Position numbers and translations under genes: made by a program | Assembly: GCA_910586515.1 (NCBI GenBank) | Contig: CAJUGL010000047.1 | Coordinates: 1-27,027, forward strand | Reading direction: 5' to 3' | From: an uncultured Acetatifactor sp. | Lineage (GTDB): Bacteria; Bacillota; Clostridia; Lachnospirales; Lachnospiraceae | DNA length: 27,027 nucleotides | Part shown: piece after piece, positions 13,701 to 21,866 of the stretch | How positions within the stretch are numbered: position 1 is the stretch's first letter | Layout: the number at the start of each line of letters is the position of its first letter | Notes under the pieces: generated by a model | The model's database searches: none | Told to the model about the DNA's origin: nothing | The model's input: the letters and a program-made list of their open reading frames with translations, nothing else

Positions 13701-14426
13701 CATTTCCAACCTGGGCATCTGGTTCCGATAGAGATTGGGCAGGCTGTGGGCCAGGGCTTCCCCGTAAGCTTTCAACAGTCCGGCATCTTCGGCGCAGATC
13801 TGCAGACTCTGTTCCGGGAGACCGTCCGCCCCCTTTGTTATTCCCGTCTGCCCTCCTTCCGCAGCTTCCCGGGCCAACGGAACATTTCTGTATTTCGTTC
13901 TGAAATAAGCGGTGTAAAGTATTATTTTCCCGTTGACGAATTTATTTTTCTCGTACTCTATAGCCTCTCTGATAATCTCAGATCTGTTCTCCGCGGTTTT
14001 GATCAGGCCTGACAGCATATGCCGATTGACCTGGTATTCATCTCTGCCGATCATAGCCGCGTAGACAGCCACCTTTTTTGCCGGCTGCTCCACCATTATC
14101 CTGTTTTTCTCCAGAATATAATGATTCGACATGGGCATCATCTGGAAGCAGGTGGACTGACCGACAGTGAACAAAATCTCGCCCAGTCTGCCGGCGTCCT
14201 CCTCCCTCCCTCTGTTCATCAGTTCCTCTCCCAGAGCCTTCATCCGAGCCGCCAGGCTGCCCGGAACAACGGACAGATCCCGGAAAGGCAGTCTTTCGAT
14301 TTCTTCCTGATTCCCATTCCCGGTGAGATAGTCCTCGATCATGGTCATCTCCTCGGGACTGAACAGATTCATCTGTTCGAAAAGCTCTACGATTTTCATG
14401 ATGCGCTGGTTTTGTGGATTAATCAT
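10794..14426 (-). CDS. DUF4132 protein, YehI/MolR-like, 1210 aa
   Basis: This large soluble protein ends the five-gene operon. The N-terminal half is helical and charged. Residues about 550-665 look like HEAT-type repeats (KAVREELLKVLGRQ, ERETAVRVLADWGREKYA). The DUF4132 core runs about 790-1030: ALALNPQPQALLIVDGISRK, YGERKFTVTITTALEIEVFD, RLEMALSSGRQWSVTAWKNL, FATGLIWGVYEDRKLVSTFR, GLVHPIELS. The C-terminus (about 1060-1210) is beta-rich. Composition and length resemble E. coli YehI (MolR), whose activity is unknown. The SD AGGAGG is 8 nt before ATG and the SWIM gene ends 18 nt upstream, so the two are cotranscribed. It could be the large substrate- or target-binding component of the MoxR/VWA machine. 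Family moderately sure; function unknown. Confidence 0.85.
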   Translation of the reverse strand: MINPQNQRIMKIVELFEQMNLFSPEEMTMIEDYLTGNGNQEEIERLPFRDLSVVPGSLAARMKALGEELMNRGREEDAGRLGEILFTVGQSTCFQMMPMSNHYILEKNRIMVEQPAKKVAVYAAMIGRDEYQVNRHMLSGLIKTAENRSEIIREAIEYEKNKFVNGKIILYTAYFRTKYRNVPLAREAAEGGQTGITKGADGLPEQSLQICAEDAGLLKAYGEALAHSLPNLYRNQMPRLEMSEIMNAVQRDQVDARILKMAGRNGSVDRFMLRLLGGTAFVNYAQSPVLRNVLKICLAANTNVMLDIMESIDLRGELGERGGEFDRIFGIDAGKYIAWAAVKAKTGILRGQFKQNREEFLNCMKKADFDTFQRMNAVIGELDPGLYRERSEEFGQRQQSMLIEAMVQIAESQAAGAVREYLKGEKGIETLYPYEENMQGSNFWGGRHWAVLQSYQRTYGFDALSGRCEAYLMLYRGYVNSNILRNDGKIEKAGVKRLFAAVNAEHLGLRQQLNGYADIYDSFYSEQWKADFQEAAKKVFGGYLEERPEEMTAAFREAGSTGRCLGLLVLGEQPDRFREGILGFTQDTSKAVREELLKVLGRQKNWEEDVLKLLGSKKAAERETAVRVLADWGREKYAAVLAESLEKEKNGKVRSLLETVLQVSGETGENAAGKVLPREELVKEIHKGGRKRTLAWAYETPFSAVHMISGEEASEEYLQAVFLSYASMSPCGVSSGAALLAEALDQREFAVYANELFDKWMEAGAESKKRWVLYAASIHGGAEIVKKLQHQIQEWPQAARGAIASEAVQALALNPQPQALLIVDGISRKFKFKQVKTAAGKALDFAASQLGITTEELADRIVPDLGFNEKMERVFDYGERKFTVTITTALEIEVFDESGKKLKNLPSPGKRDDQEKAAEAYEEFKQMKKQMKATVSSQKMRLEMALSSGRQWSVTAWKNLFVKNPVMHQFATGLIWGVYEDRKLVSTFRYMEDSSFNTEEEDEFQLPDARDGADGESPSAIGLVHPIELSGDSLKTWKEQLEDYEIVQPVEQLERPVYHRTEEEGEQKSLERFGGCIVNDLSLGGKLQTLGWYRGSVQDGGGFYSYYREDRELGLGVELHFSGSYVGGENEDVTVYEARFYNAGGTLLSENSGVMNSDIRRGSYVYDEANDSNSYFLKEVPERYFSEIVLQLTRATAASKEKNANWKTKR

Positions 14427-14444
14427 TGATTCCTTCCTCCTATT

Positions 14445-16610
14445 TTAAAGTCGCTGCGCGCCTGTCAGCTGATTGAGATAAGCGTTCTCCCCTCTGTTAT
14501 ACGCGTTCTTTTGCCTGCACAGATACAGATATTCCTCTATTTCCGCGTAAAGCTCAGCCATGGGCGCAGCCTCCCGCTTCATCAGGTGACGGTTTGTCTC
14601 TATTTTCTCCCCCAGAGCGGTCAGCAGCTCGGACAGGTACCGCATACCGTACTGGGCAGTCAGTTCTCCTGCCTGCCGAATTCCCTCCAATGTACTGTCA
14701 TGGACTGCGCCGAAACCGCTCTGGCACAACTCTTCCATCAGAGAGAGAACCTCTTCCGTCAGGTCCTCCACCACCAGAAATCCCGGTCTGTGCCCCGCCA
14801 ATATCCCTTCACTTCCCCGGGCCGGGCCCTGCTCTTCCGCGTCCTCCTGAACAGTCTCTTCTATACGAATACGCTCTTCTGTTTTAACGGTCTCTTCTGT
14901 ATCGTCATCCTCTTCTATATTCAGCAAATCCACCGGATACATCCGCAGGCGCCCCTCCCTCAGGGTAATCTTCCCCAGAAAACAGGGCAGCTTCCTCTCG
15001 GAAACCCGTTCCAGATAGCGAATGGTACCCGCTTCTTCCCGGGAATATTCCACCTCCACCAGAATCTCCCTGCCCGCCCTGTCGTACAGGGGCAGAGTCA
15101 GCTGCTGGCCGGTCCGGGAAAACTCCGCCTTTGCGCAGGAATCCGGCCGCACAATCACCAGTTCTGCGCCTTCAGCGCTTCGCTCCGTTCCTTCTCCGTA
15201 TTTTCCCTCTTCATCCGAAACGCCCTGTTCTCCAAGCCATTCCTGCTGCTGTTTTCCGATCTGCTCCTGAAACAATTTGCCGAAATCCCGATAATACCAT
15301 TCCCTTATATCAGACAACCGGAGTCCCTGCTCTCCCGTGATCTCTCCCCTGGTCTCCTGACTGGAGGAAAGGCGGTTCCTCCCGCCGCATCTGGCGCCGG
15401 CCAGATGTATTCTGACCTTCAGCAGATTCTCCAGAGAGACATTCAATCCCCACGGCGCCTGACTCTTCTCCGCATATCCCCGCTTTCTGGATGTGTCATA
15501 AAAAACAGGTCTGGCATTGGTATACGTATACCATTTTTTCGTATTTTCCTCCAGAAAATAGACCGTCTCTCCCTCGTATCCGTTCCGGCTCCGAAAATGC
15601 TCCATGGCTATGCCGATCAGGTCCAGATTCCCCACAGGCAGATAATCCGCCCGAAATTCCCCGGCAAGCTTCATCACAGCCCCGGCATCCTCAGCCTGGT
15701 TCAAAAGCATAATCCGCCGGTACAGCCTGGTAAGCCTCCCCGTCAGCTCCTCCGTCCTGAACGCCGCCTTTCTGGCGAAATAGCTGTCATAAACATTGGA
15801 CAGCCCGCGGAAATAGCCCTCAAACCTGGCAAGCTCCGCGTTATGGCTGATAATGGCAAGCCGTTCCAGATAATTCAGCACATCGGGCGAAACCCGGGAA
15901 AGACCCGTGACAAACAATTCCTCCAGGAAGGCCCGCATCTGACCGGCAGCCTCCCTTATCTCTTCCATATCCAAAGCAGGCGCTTCTCCCGCCTCCCTGG
16001 CCAGCATCTCCCCTGTCACAATCCCCGCTTCCATCTGACACCAGAGAATGGCAGCCGCTTTATGTCTGCACAGCTCCTTCTTCCGGCAGGTACAGGAAGA
16101 ATATTCCAGAGGAGACAGCAGCTTCACGATCATTTCCTGCTCCGGCAGCTGCACGGTGATTACGGTGGAATACTGTATCGCGGGCCGGATGCCTGCCGCC
16201 GCCTGATTGACAAAGCTCTGAAAATAACGGCTCCCCAATGCCTTTTTCAGCCGGGAAAGCGGGTAAGCGTTTATCTCCTCACGCACTGACGCTTCCGCTT
16301 CCGTCTCTTCCTGAAGACAGGTATCCGCCTCCGTCCCTTCCCGAAGACAATTTTCCCGCAGAACCAGTATGGCCTGCACCACATGACGGCAAATACTTCT
16401 TGACGGACAGGTACACCTGCTCTCTCCCAGAGGATACCGCACAGTCACCGTCTCCTCATTGATTTTTACCGTGGCCTCCTCTCCCGCCGCGCCGATCTCG
16501 GCGGGAATCTCTTCCTTATCCTTGTAGGCCCGTTTGACGATCCCCTTATTGCTTAATCCGATCAGGTACTCATCGTCAACTCCGGCCAGCCTCTCTCTCC
16601 AAACATCCAT
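14445..16610 (-). CDS. SWIM zinc-finger protein with two SWIM motifs, 721 aa
   Basis: Two CxCxnCxH zinc motifs are visible: Cys66-Thr-Cys68...Cys74-Arg-His76 (CTCPSRSICRH) and Cys173-Thr-Cys175...Cys181-Arg-His183 (CTCRKKELCRH). SWIM fingers bind nucleic acid or protein. The remainder has helical regions (about 200-330), a beta-rich part (about 340-560: VYFLEENTKKWYTYTNARPV, LTLPLYDRAGREILVEVEYS), an acidic Glu-rich linker (about 570-610), and a helical C-terminus. It matches the SWIM component (YehQ-like) found with MoxR/VWA genes. It follows the VWA gene by 47 nt (SD GGAG) and precedes DUF4132 by 18 nt. No nuclease or ATPase motif is seen. Confidence 0.88.
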   Translation of the reverse strand: MDVWRERLAGVDDEYLIGLSNKGIVKRAYKDKEEIPAEIGAAGEEATVKINEETVTVRYPLGESRCTCPSRSICRHVVQAILVLRENCLREGTEADTCLQEETEAEASVREEINAYPLSRLKKALGSRYFQSFVNQAAAGIRPAIQYSTVITVQLPEQEMIVKLLSPLEYSSCTCRKKELCRHKAAAILWCQMEAGIVTGEMLAREAGEAPALDMEEIREAAGQMRAFLEELFVTGLSRVSPDVLNYLERLAIISHNAELARFEGYFRGLSNVYDSYFARKAAFRTEELTGRLTRLYRRIMLLNQAEDAGAVMKLAGEFRADYLPVGNLDLIGIAMEHFRSRNGYEGETVYFLEENTKKWYTYTNARPVFYDTSRKRGYAEKSQAPWGLNVSLENLLKVRIHLAGARCGGRNRLSSSQETRGEITGEQGLRLSDIREWYYRDFGKLFQEQIGKQQQEWLGEQGVSDEEGKYGEGTERSAEGAELVIVRPDSCAKAEFSRTGQQLTLPLYDRAGREILVEVEYSREEAGTIRYLERVSERKLPCFLGKITLREGRLRMYPVDLLNIEEDDDTEETVKTEERIRIEETVQEDAEEQGPARGSEGILAGHRPGFLVVEDLTEEVLSLMEELCQSGFGAVHDSTLEGIRQAGELTAQYGMRYLSELLTALGEKIETNRHLMKREAAPMAELYAEIEEYLYLCRQKNAYNRGENAYLNQLTGAQRL

Positions 16611-16657
16611 ATGGCTCTCCGCTCCTATCCGCCCATACCGCTAAATGGGCGCTGCCC

Positions 16658-17797
16658 CTATGCAATAATCTTCCCCATCCACCCGGCCAGTTCCTCCGGG
16701 GTCATGGCCCCGACAAATGCCCCCATATCCGCCAGCACCGCCGCAGCATTTCGGTCATAATTGGGATTGGCGTCCATGTCCAGGGCTGTCAGCACCACCA
16801 GTCTGGCGCCGCTCTCAATGATGCCCTTGGATGTGCTGTACAGCCGCTGATATCCGCCGCCCTCATAGAGATCCGTCACCAGCACCACCATTGTTCTGTA
16901 CGGGAAATCGATCAATCCCTCACAGTAGGACAATGCCCCTGCAATGTTGGTGCCGCCCCCAAGCTGAACGCTCATCAAAGTCTCCACCGGATCCTCCACA
17001 TAACCGCTCAAGTCCACCACATTGGTGTCGAAGATCACCAGTTTGGTGTCCAGCATGGGCAGTTTGGAGAAAATCCCCGCCATTATGGCGCTGTGAATGA
17101 CGGAATCCAGCATGGAACCGCTCTCGTCCACGCAGATAATCACCCGCCACTGATTATATTTCTTCATTCTCGAATTAAAGTACACGTTTTTCAGCACAAG
17201 CTGTTCATTTTCCCTGTCATAATTTTTCAGATTCATGCGGATGGTCTTCTTTATGTCCAGATTCCTTGCCGTCTTCACCGGACTGCTGGCATTGCGGTTG
17301 ATCTGTCCGAAGAAGGAAATCCTCACTTCCTGCTCCAGTTTCCGGGCAATCTCCTCCGCCACCTTCCGTACAATCTCCCTGGCCATATTCAGCACGTCGC
17401 CTTTCATCATATGCTTCAGCTCCAGAATGGTCTTCAGCAGTTCCTTATTGGGTTCCAGTTTCTGCAGCACCTCCGGGTCCGTGAGCAGCTCAGTCATGCC
17501 GTACTTTTCCAGGGCATGGCGCTCCAGCACCTCCACAGTCTGTTTCGGGAAAAGCTTCTTGATCTGGCGCAGCCAGTAAGGCACCGTGAGCTGGGAGCCG
17601 TCGCTGCCCCCTGTCCGTTCCTTACGAATCTCCTGTTCCTCCCCGTATTCCCTGGAATACAGGTAATCCAGCACATTTTCCATGTCCATGTACTGAACGT
17701 CGCCGGAAGAAAACGAAATCTGACCCGACGCATATTTCCCCAGGGCCAGCCTCCACCTGTTTAAGATTTCCTGCTCATCAGCCATATTGCGTTTCAT
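16658..17797 (-). CDS. VWA (CoxE-type) MIDAS protein, partner of MoxR
   Basis: The C-terminal von Willebrand A domain has an intact MIDAS: ICVDESGS (Asp224, Ser226, Ser228), Thr283 in GGGTNIAGAL, and Asp309 in VLVTDLYEGG. The N-terminal 200 residues are helical and charged (IRKVAEEIARKLEQEVRI), a usual adaptor for the ATPase. MoxR AAA+ proteins and VWA proteins act as pairs, as in RavA-ViaA or NorQ-NorD, where ATP hydrolysis remodels a bound client. The start MKRNMADEQ at 17797 overlaps the DUF5682 stop by 4 nt (ATGA) with AGAGG 5 nt upstream, which implies translational coupling. The frame extends to 17857, but that extension lies inside DUF5682. Confidence 0.93.
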   Translation of the reverse strand: MKRNMADEQEILNRWRLALGKYASGQISFSSGDVQYMDMENVLDYLYSREYGEEQEIRKERTGGSDGSQLTVPYWLRQIKKLFPKQTVEVLERHALEKYGMTELLTDPEVLQKLEPNKELLKTILELKHMMKGDVLNMAREIVRKVAEEIARKLEQEVRISFFGQINRNASSPVKTARNLDIKKTIRMNLKNYDRENEQLVLKNVYFNSRMKKYNQWRVIICVDESGSMLDSVIHSAIMAGIFSKLPMLDTKLVIFDTNVVDLSGYVEDPVETLMSVQLGGGTNIAGALSYCEGLIDFPYRTMVVLVTDLYEGGGYQRLYSTSKGIIESGARLVVLTALDMDANPNYDRNAAAVLADMGAFVGAMTPEELAGWMGKIIA

Positions 17798-20172
17798 CCT
17801 TTCCTCTGCATCTTCCCCCGCACATAAGCGTCCAATTCTTTCCCGTAGGCATACCAATCCGGATAGATTTCCTTCCGCTGTAGAATATCCCGGCCGGACT
17901 TGCCGTGGAGTCCGGCGGCTGCCCCGGCGATTTTGTCAATCTCCCTGGGCGTAAAATAGGTAAAGGCCATGCGCAGCTCAGGCAGCAGCTCCATGAATTC
18001 CTCCTGCCCCACCTGTCCGAAAAAGTCGTCCAGCATCCGGATAAACTGTTCTCCGATAAAAACCAGATCTCTTGCCGTAAAGAATAATCCCCGGAAAAAC
18101 CGGGCCGTGGAAAAGAGCTGCTCTCTGGTGCCCTCCAGATACCCCCGGCATACAGCCTCAGTCTCCCCCGCATCCTCCCTGCCGCTTCCGTAGAGGATGC
18201 CGTGTATACAGCCGTTTAAGCCCGGATGAATCTCCGTGTCCAGGGTCATCTTCTCCAGAACATCATAATAATCCTCCCGCTCCCGGGCAAAATCTTCCCC
18301 TTCCCGCCCGGTAACCTGATAGAGCAGTTTCAGGGCATTCATACAGGCGTTCAGATCTTCATCCTTAATCTTCGCCATGGCCGGCAGCAGGGAGATCAGC
18401 TTCCTGCACCCGATATGAATCAGTTCGCCGAATGCCATCCGCGAGTCATACAGTCCCGCCAATTCCTCCATCATCAGCAGGGATTTCACCGCCTCCGCCA
18501 GAGAATAGAAATCCGTGTCCCCCAGCATAAGTTCGTGCACTCTGTCATAGACCGGCTGCAGCTGCTCCGTCAATCCCATCTCAAATACTTCCGTCAGAAG
18601 AAGGGCGCTCTCCCTTGCCCCGATCTCCTTCTTCAGCGCTTCTTTCACCAGGCTCACCGCCGCTTCCTCCACGGTGGCGCCATAGACGGACACCTCGATC
18701 AGCGCAGAATTCACCTGTACGCTCCATTTATATTTCCAGATCTCCCGCATCAGATTCCTGTCCCGCTTCAGCTGCAGGTTCGGTCCCTTGATCTTTCTGG
18801 CAAACGCTGTCTTCAGGTAATTCATGCGATTCAGAAACATGCTGTAGAACCTGTGCCTTGGATTTGCGAAAATGGACAGAGTGGCCTCCGCCTCCAAGGT
18901 GGAACCTGTCTTAATGCCGAATCTCCTGCACTGCTCCTGAAAATCATGGATAATCGGAGGCACATCAGCCTGACGGCACAATGCCCCCACTTCATTGCCC
19001 GTCATGGCTTTCCGCAAAAACCGCATGGGCGCATCCGTGGCTATGTTGTATTCCCCTTTTACAAAGGAAGCAAGCACGGCGTCCAGCAACTCATAAGCCC
19101 CCGGCTGGCGTTTGCCCCGCAGCTGCGCCAGCCCCTCTGCCATGGCGCATGCGCATATTTCGTCATAGGTGGAGAGATATCCTTCCTTCCGCCTGGTCTC
19201 CTTCCCCGCCGTGACGATCATATCCAGCACCCCGTCGGCGTAAGGCGTCTCCGTCTCCTGCAGCCCCTGCCATATCCTCTGGTAAAAACCGGGAAAGGGC
19301 ATACCGCTGGCATAGCCGTTTAAGGCGTCCGCAGCCTCCATAGAATAGGGCATGAGATAAACGCCCTGATCCTTTTCCGGAACTTTTTCCGCCCCTGTCC
19401 CGTTCTCAGGCATCTCCTCCAGCAGAGCCTTCAGCCCGGGCGTGTGAAATCCTCCCGTGACTGCCGCCACAATGCCGTCAGCCGTCTCCGGCCTCTCCGC
19501 GTATTCCCGAATCCGCCGCGCCATATGCCGTTCTCTTGCCAGACACCCGTCCTCCTCCATGAGTTCCGGAGGCGTATTCTCTCTGGCCAATGCACAGTAA
19601 GTCAGAAGATTTCCAAACCAGCATTCACTTTCCTCTTCTATTCCGTTCAGTTCAAAATATTTCTCCCAAAATTCGTCAAAACTGCGCAGCCCCGTCTTCT
19701 CGCAAAGCTGCCTTAAATATTCGTTCCTGGACAGCAGATAATCGTCATTGTAATTGCTTTTCTCCTCCTCCGCCCTCAGCAGCCCCCTGCCTTCCCGGGA
19801 AGCCGCCAGAATATCCCCATAGGACAAATCGATAAAAGCCGTCTCTATGCCCAGCTCCTTTCCTGCCCGAAACGCCGCCAGCTCCGGAGAATAATCCAGA
19901 AAAGGATAGTAACATTTATAATGCTCCTTCTCCTGAGAGATCAGTCCCGCCTGATCATGATAGGAATAATAGATGGCAAAAGGCGCCTTCGTGTCCTCAT
20001 GCACCATCACCGGAATCAGGGGATCCGCATTGTCCGGCCCCTCTACCAAAATCACTCCGGGCCGCAGCCTGTCAATCATCCGCTTCACATGATACGCGCA
20101 GGCCGGGCTGTGGTGGCGGACAGGAAGCAGCACTATTTCAGCCATTTTCTGGCTTCGTAATATTCTTTCCAT
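17794..20172 (-). CDS. DUF5682 protein (YehM-like), 792 aa
   Basis: The N-terminal domain starts IVLLPVRHHSPACAYHVKRM (His20, His21, His28) and then VILVEGPDNADPLIP (Glu44). A second conserved-looking His lies in VAAVTGGFHTPGLKALL (His243). This RHHSP / VEGP / GGFH layout is how I recognise DUF5682, and it resembles the spaced His/Glu pattern of the TIKI-TraB-ChaN-type hydrolases, suggesting a metal-dependent enzyme. Residues 350-790 are helical, without known motifs. The ATG at 20172 has AAGGTGG just upstream and overlaps the MoxR end by 40 nt; an alternative Met at 20145 lacks a good SD. It ends with a 4-nt overlap with the VWA gene. Operon membership is firm; enzymatic activity is inference. 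Confidence 0.85.
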   Translation of the reverse strand: MERILRSQKMAEIVLLPVRHHSPACAYHVKRMIDRLRPGVILVEGPDNADPLIPVMVHEDTKAPFAIYYSYHDQAGLISQEKEHYKCYYPFLDYSPELAAFRAGKELGIETAFIDLSYGDILAASREGRGLLRAEEEKSNYNDDYLLSRNEYLRQLCEKTGLRSFDEFWEKYFELNGIEEESECWFGNLLTYCALARENTPPELMEEDGCLARERHMARRIREYAERPETADGIVAAVTGGFHTPGLKALLEEMPENGTGAEKVPEKDQGVYLMPYSMEAADALNGYASGMPFPGFYQRIWQGLQETETPYADGVLDMIVTAGKETRRKEGYLSTYDEICACAMAEGLAQLRGKRQPGAYELLDAVLASFVKGEYNIATDAPMRFLRKAMTGNEVGALCRQADVPPIIHDFQEQCRRFGIKTGSTLEAEATLSIFANPRHRFYSMFLNRMNYLKTAFARKIKGPNLQLKRDRNLMREIWKYKWSVQVNSALIEVSVYGATVEEAAVSLVKEALKKEIGARESALLLTEVFEMGLTEQLQPVYDRVHELMLGDTDFYSLAEAVKSLLMMEELAGLYDSRMAFGELIHIGCRKLISLLPAMAKIKDEDLNACMNALKLLYQVTGREGEDFAREREDYYDVLEKMTLDTEIHPGLNGCIHGILYGSGREDAGETEAVCRGYLEGTREQLFSTARFFRGLFFTARDLVFIGEQFIRMLDDFFGQVGQEEFMELLPELRMAFTYFTPREIDKIAGAAAGLHGKSGRDILQRKEIYPDWYAYGKELDAYVRGKMQRKG

Positions 20173-21245
20173 AATCCACCTTCTTTACTGCTCTTGTCCC
20201 GGATGACCGTGTTAAAGTATCCCCTCACCTTCTCCAGATCGTCCTTATTCTCCTTGGACACCGCCCCCACCAGAGTCTGCACCAGACTGTCCATGCTCAG
20301 GGTCCCGTCCCCGTAATAATACCCTGTGATCATGGCCTGATAATACACCGACACGGCCTCCGCGGTACTCATCACGGAAGAGGGCTTATCGATTCGATGT
20401 CCGTGGGAAGACACACCCTCCCGCAGCTCATGATATGTAGAGGCAAGGATCTCCGCCACATCCTCGTCCGCCTGAACGGAAATATGACTCTCCTCTGCCA
20501 GCCGGTTTACCTCATTGACGATTATCCGTTTCTCCATGGACGCTTCCCGGACAGGCATCACGGTCTCGAAATTAAAACGCCTCTTGAGGGCGCTGCTCAT
20601 CTCATTCACTCCCTTATCCCGGGTATTGGCTGTGCCGATGACATTGAATCCGGGTCTGGCGAATAGAAAACCTTCGTCCCCCAGCTCCGGCACATTCAGC
20701 ACTTTGTCGCTCAGAACGCTGATGAGGCTGTCCTGAATCTCCGCGGGAGTTCTGGTAATCTCCTCAAACCGGGTGAGAATGCCTTTCTCCATGCCCACAT
20801 ACAGCGGCGACGGCACCAGCGCTTCCCGGCTGGGACCTTTGGCCAGAAGCAGGGCATAATTCCAGGAGTATTTGATCATATCCTCCGTGGTCCCCGCCGT
20901 GCCCTGGATGGTGTTGGTGCTGACCCCGCTGACGGCCGCGGACAGCAATTCCGAGAGCATGGTCTTGGCCGTCCCAGGCTCACCCACCAGCATCAGTCCC
21001 CGATTGCCTGCCAGTGTCACAATACAGCGCTCCACCAAAGCGTCATTGCCGAAATATTTCTTCTCGATGATATACTCTTTTCCCCCGCAGACCAGAGGTT
21101 TTGAGCTGCCCAGGATAAACGTCCGCACGGCCCTGGGGGACATCTGCCAGTTCTCCGGACGATTTCCCGTGTCATTCGCCTTCAGGGCCTCCAATTCCTC
21201 CCGATACCGGACTTCCACCGGGGGTTTGATGAATTTCTGTTCCAT
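20133..21245 (-). CDS. MoxR-family AAA+ ATPase (YehL-like)
   Basis: The 370-aa ATPase has Walker A GEPGTAKT (88-95), Walker B-like GILTRFEEITR (155-165), sensor 1 in NVIGTANTRDKG (201-212), and the arginine-finger stretch SALKRRFNFE (218-227). The pattern is that of MoxR AAA+ proteins, which form hexamers that remodel proteins together with VWA partners. The ATG at 21245 has GAGGAGG at 7 nt. It is the first gene of the five-gene operon, with a promoter about 95 nt upstream, and overlaps DUF5682 by 40 nt. Among MoxR groups, the linkage with DUF5682, VWA, SWIM and DUF4132 points to the YehL-type subfamily. Confidence 0.93.
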   Translation of the reverse strand: MEQKFIKPPVEVRYREELEALKANDTGNRPENWQMSPRAVRTFILGSSKPLVCGGKEYIIEKKYFGNDALVERCIVTLAGNRGLMLVGEPGTAKTMLSELLSAAVSGVSTNTIQGTAGTTEDMIKYSWNYALLLAKGPSREALVPSPLYVGMEKGILTRFEEITRTPAEIQDSLISVLSDKVLNVPELGDEGFLFARPGFNVIGTANTRDKGVNEMSSALKRRFNFETVMPVREASMEKRIIVNEVNRLAEESHISVQADEDVAEILASTYHELREGVSSHGHRIDKPSSVMSTAEAVSVYYQAMITGYYYGDGTLSMDSLVQTLVGAVSKENKDDLEKVRGYFNTVIRDKSSKEGGLWKEYYEARKWLK

Positions 21246-21338
21246 GAATATGCCTCCTCTATCATTAATTTCCTCATTTTTCGATCAAAAGATTTTGTTC
21301 GCTCCAGGATACCGCAGCAACATGAAGCTGTATGTTAT

Positions 21339-21367
21339 AGTATATCAAATTCTGAAGAAAATTTCCA
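21339..21367 (-). promoter_or_regulatory. Promoter of the MoxR-VWA operon
   Basis: On the minus strand TGGAAA (21367-21362), a 17-nt spacer, and TATACT (21344-21339). It leaves a leader of about 85 nt. An 18-nt sequence shared with 2885-2902, overlapping a 7-bp hairpin, lies 13 nt upstream of the -35. Confidence 0.65.
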
Positions 21368-21379
21368 TAGATAGTAAAT

Positions 21380-21408
21380 CGGGCAGGGAAGATTTTATGT
21401 CTCTTCCC
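21380..21408. repeat. 18-nt repeat plus inverted repeat upstream of the MoxR promoter
   Basis: CGGGCAGGGAAGATTTTA (21380-21397) occurs identically at 2885-2902. In both places it lies upstream of a minus-strand gene in the same orientation. Here GGGAAGA (21386-21392) also pairs with TCTTCCC (21402-21408). It may be an operator or a fragment of a dispersed repeat. Confidence 0.5.
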
Positions 21409-21437
21409 CCTTGACCAGCTGACCTTTGTGTGTCACA

Positions 21438-21866
21438 ATGGTGATTATTAATATCACCGAGGATCTTATTTTGTTTCGCCGTCTGAAAGATGACGAAATT
21501 ATAGACTTTTACCGCAGACTCTACGCTGCAGCGGACAGGGAGAATTTCCTGCTGCTGTATTTATTGGGGGACGATCTGGCAGAGAGCACGCGCATCATCC
21601 GGGAAGAACGCAGCGCCCCTGACGGCACCCAGCTCTGGTATCCCATGATGCTGCAGTATCTGAAAGAATCACCCTACGGAAAGGAATGCGGCGCCGCAGG
21701 GTTTTCGGACCTGGTTTCCCATCTGGAGCACAGACAGCAGCTGGAATTACGCATTCTGGAGGAAATTGTGGGACCCTATGCCCTCATTCTGCCGTCTAAA
21801 CAATGGAAGGCGGAGGATGTGCCGGAGCTGATCCCCGGCCCGGTATTCGGCCGGACCGCACAGTAA
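21438..21866 (+). pseudogene. Probable C-terminal remnant of a larger protein
   Basis: The frame encodes about 142 residues of protein-like sequence (RRLKDDEIIDFYRRLYAAAD, LLLYLLGDDL, YPMMLQYLKESPYGKECG, LELRILEEIVGPYALILPSK). It has no signal peptide, P-loop or complete domain. No SD precedes the ATG, and an in-frame stop sits at 21420-21422. This looks like the tail of a cytoplasmic protein whose 5' part was lost next to the MoxR promoter region. Its last 91 bp are antisense to the 3' end of the membrane-protein gene. I do not recognise the family. It could be a short functional gene with a poor start, or a chance frame, so confidence is moderate. Confidence 0.45.
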
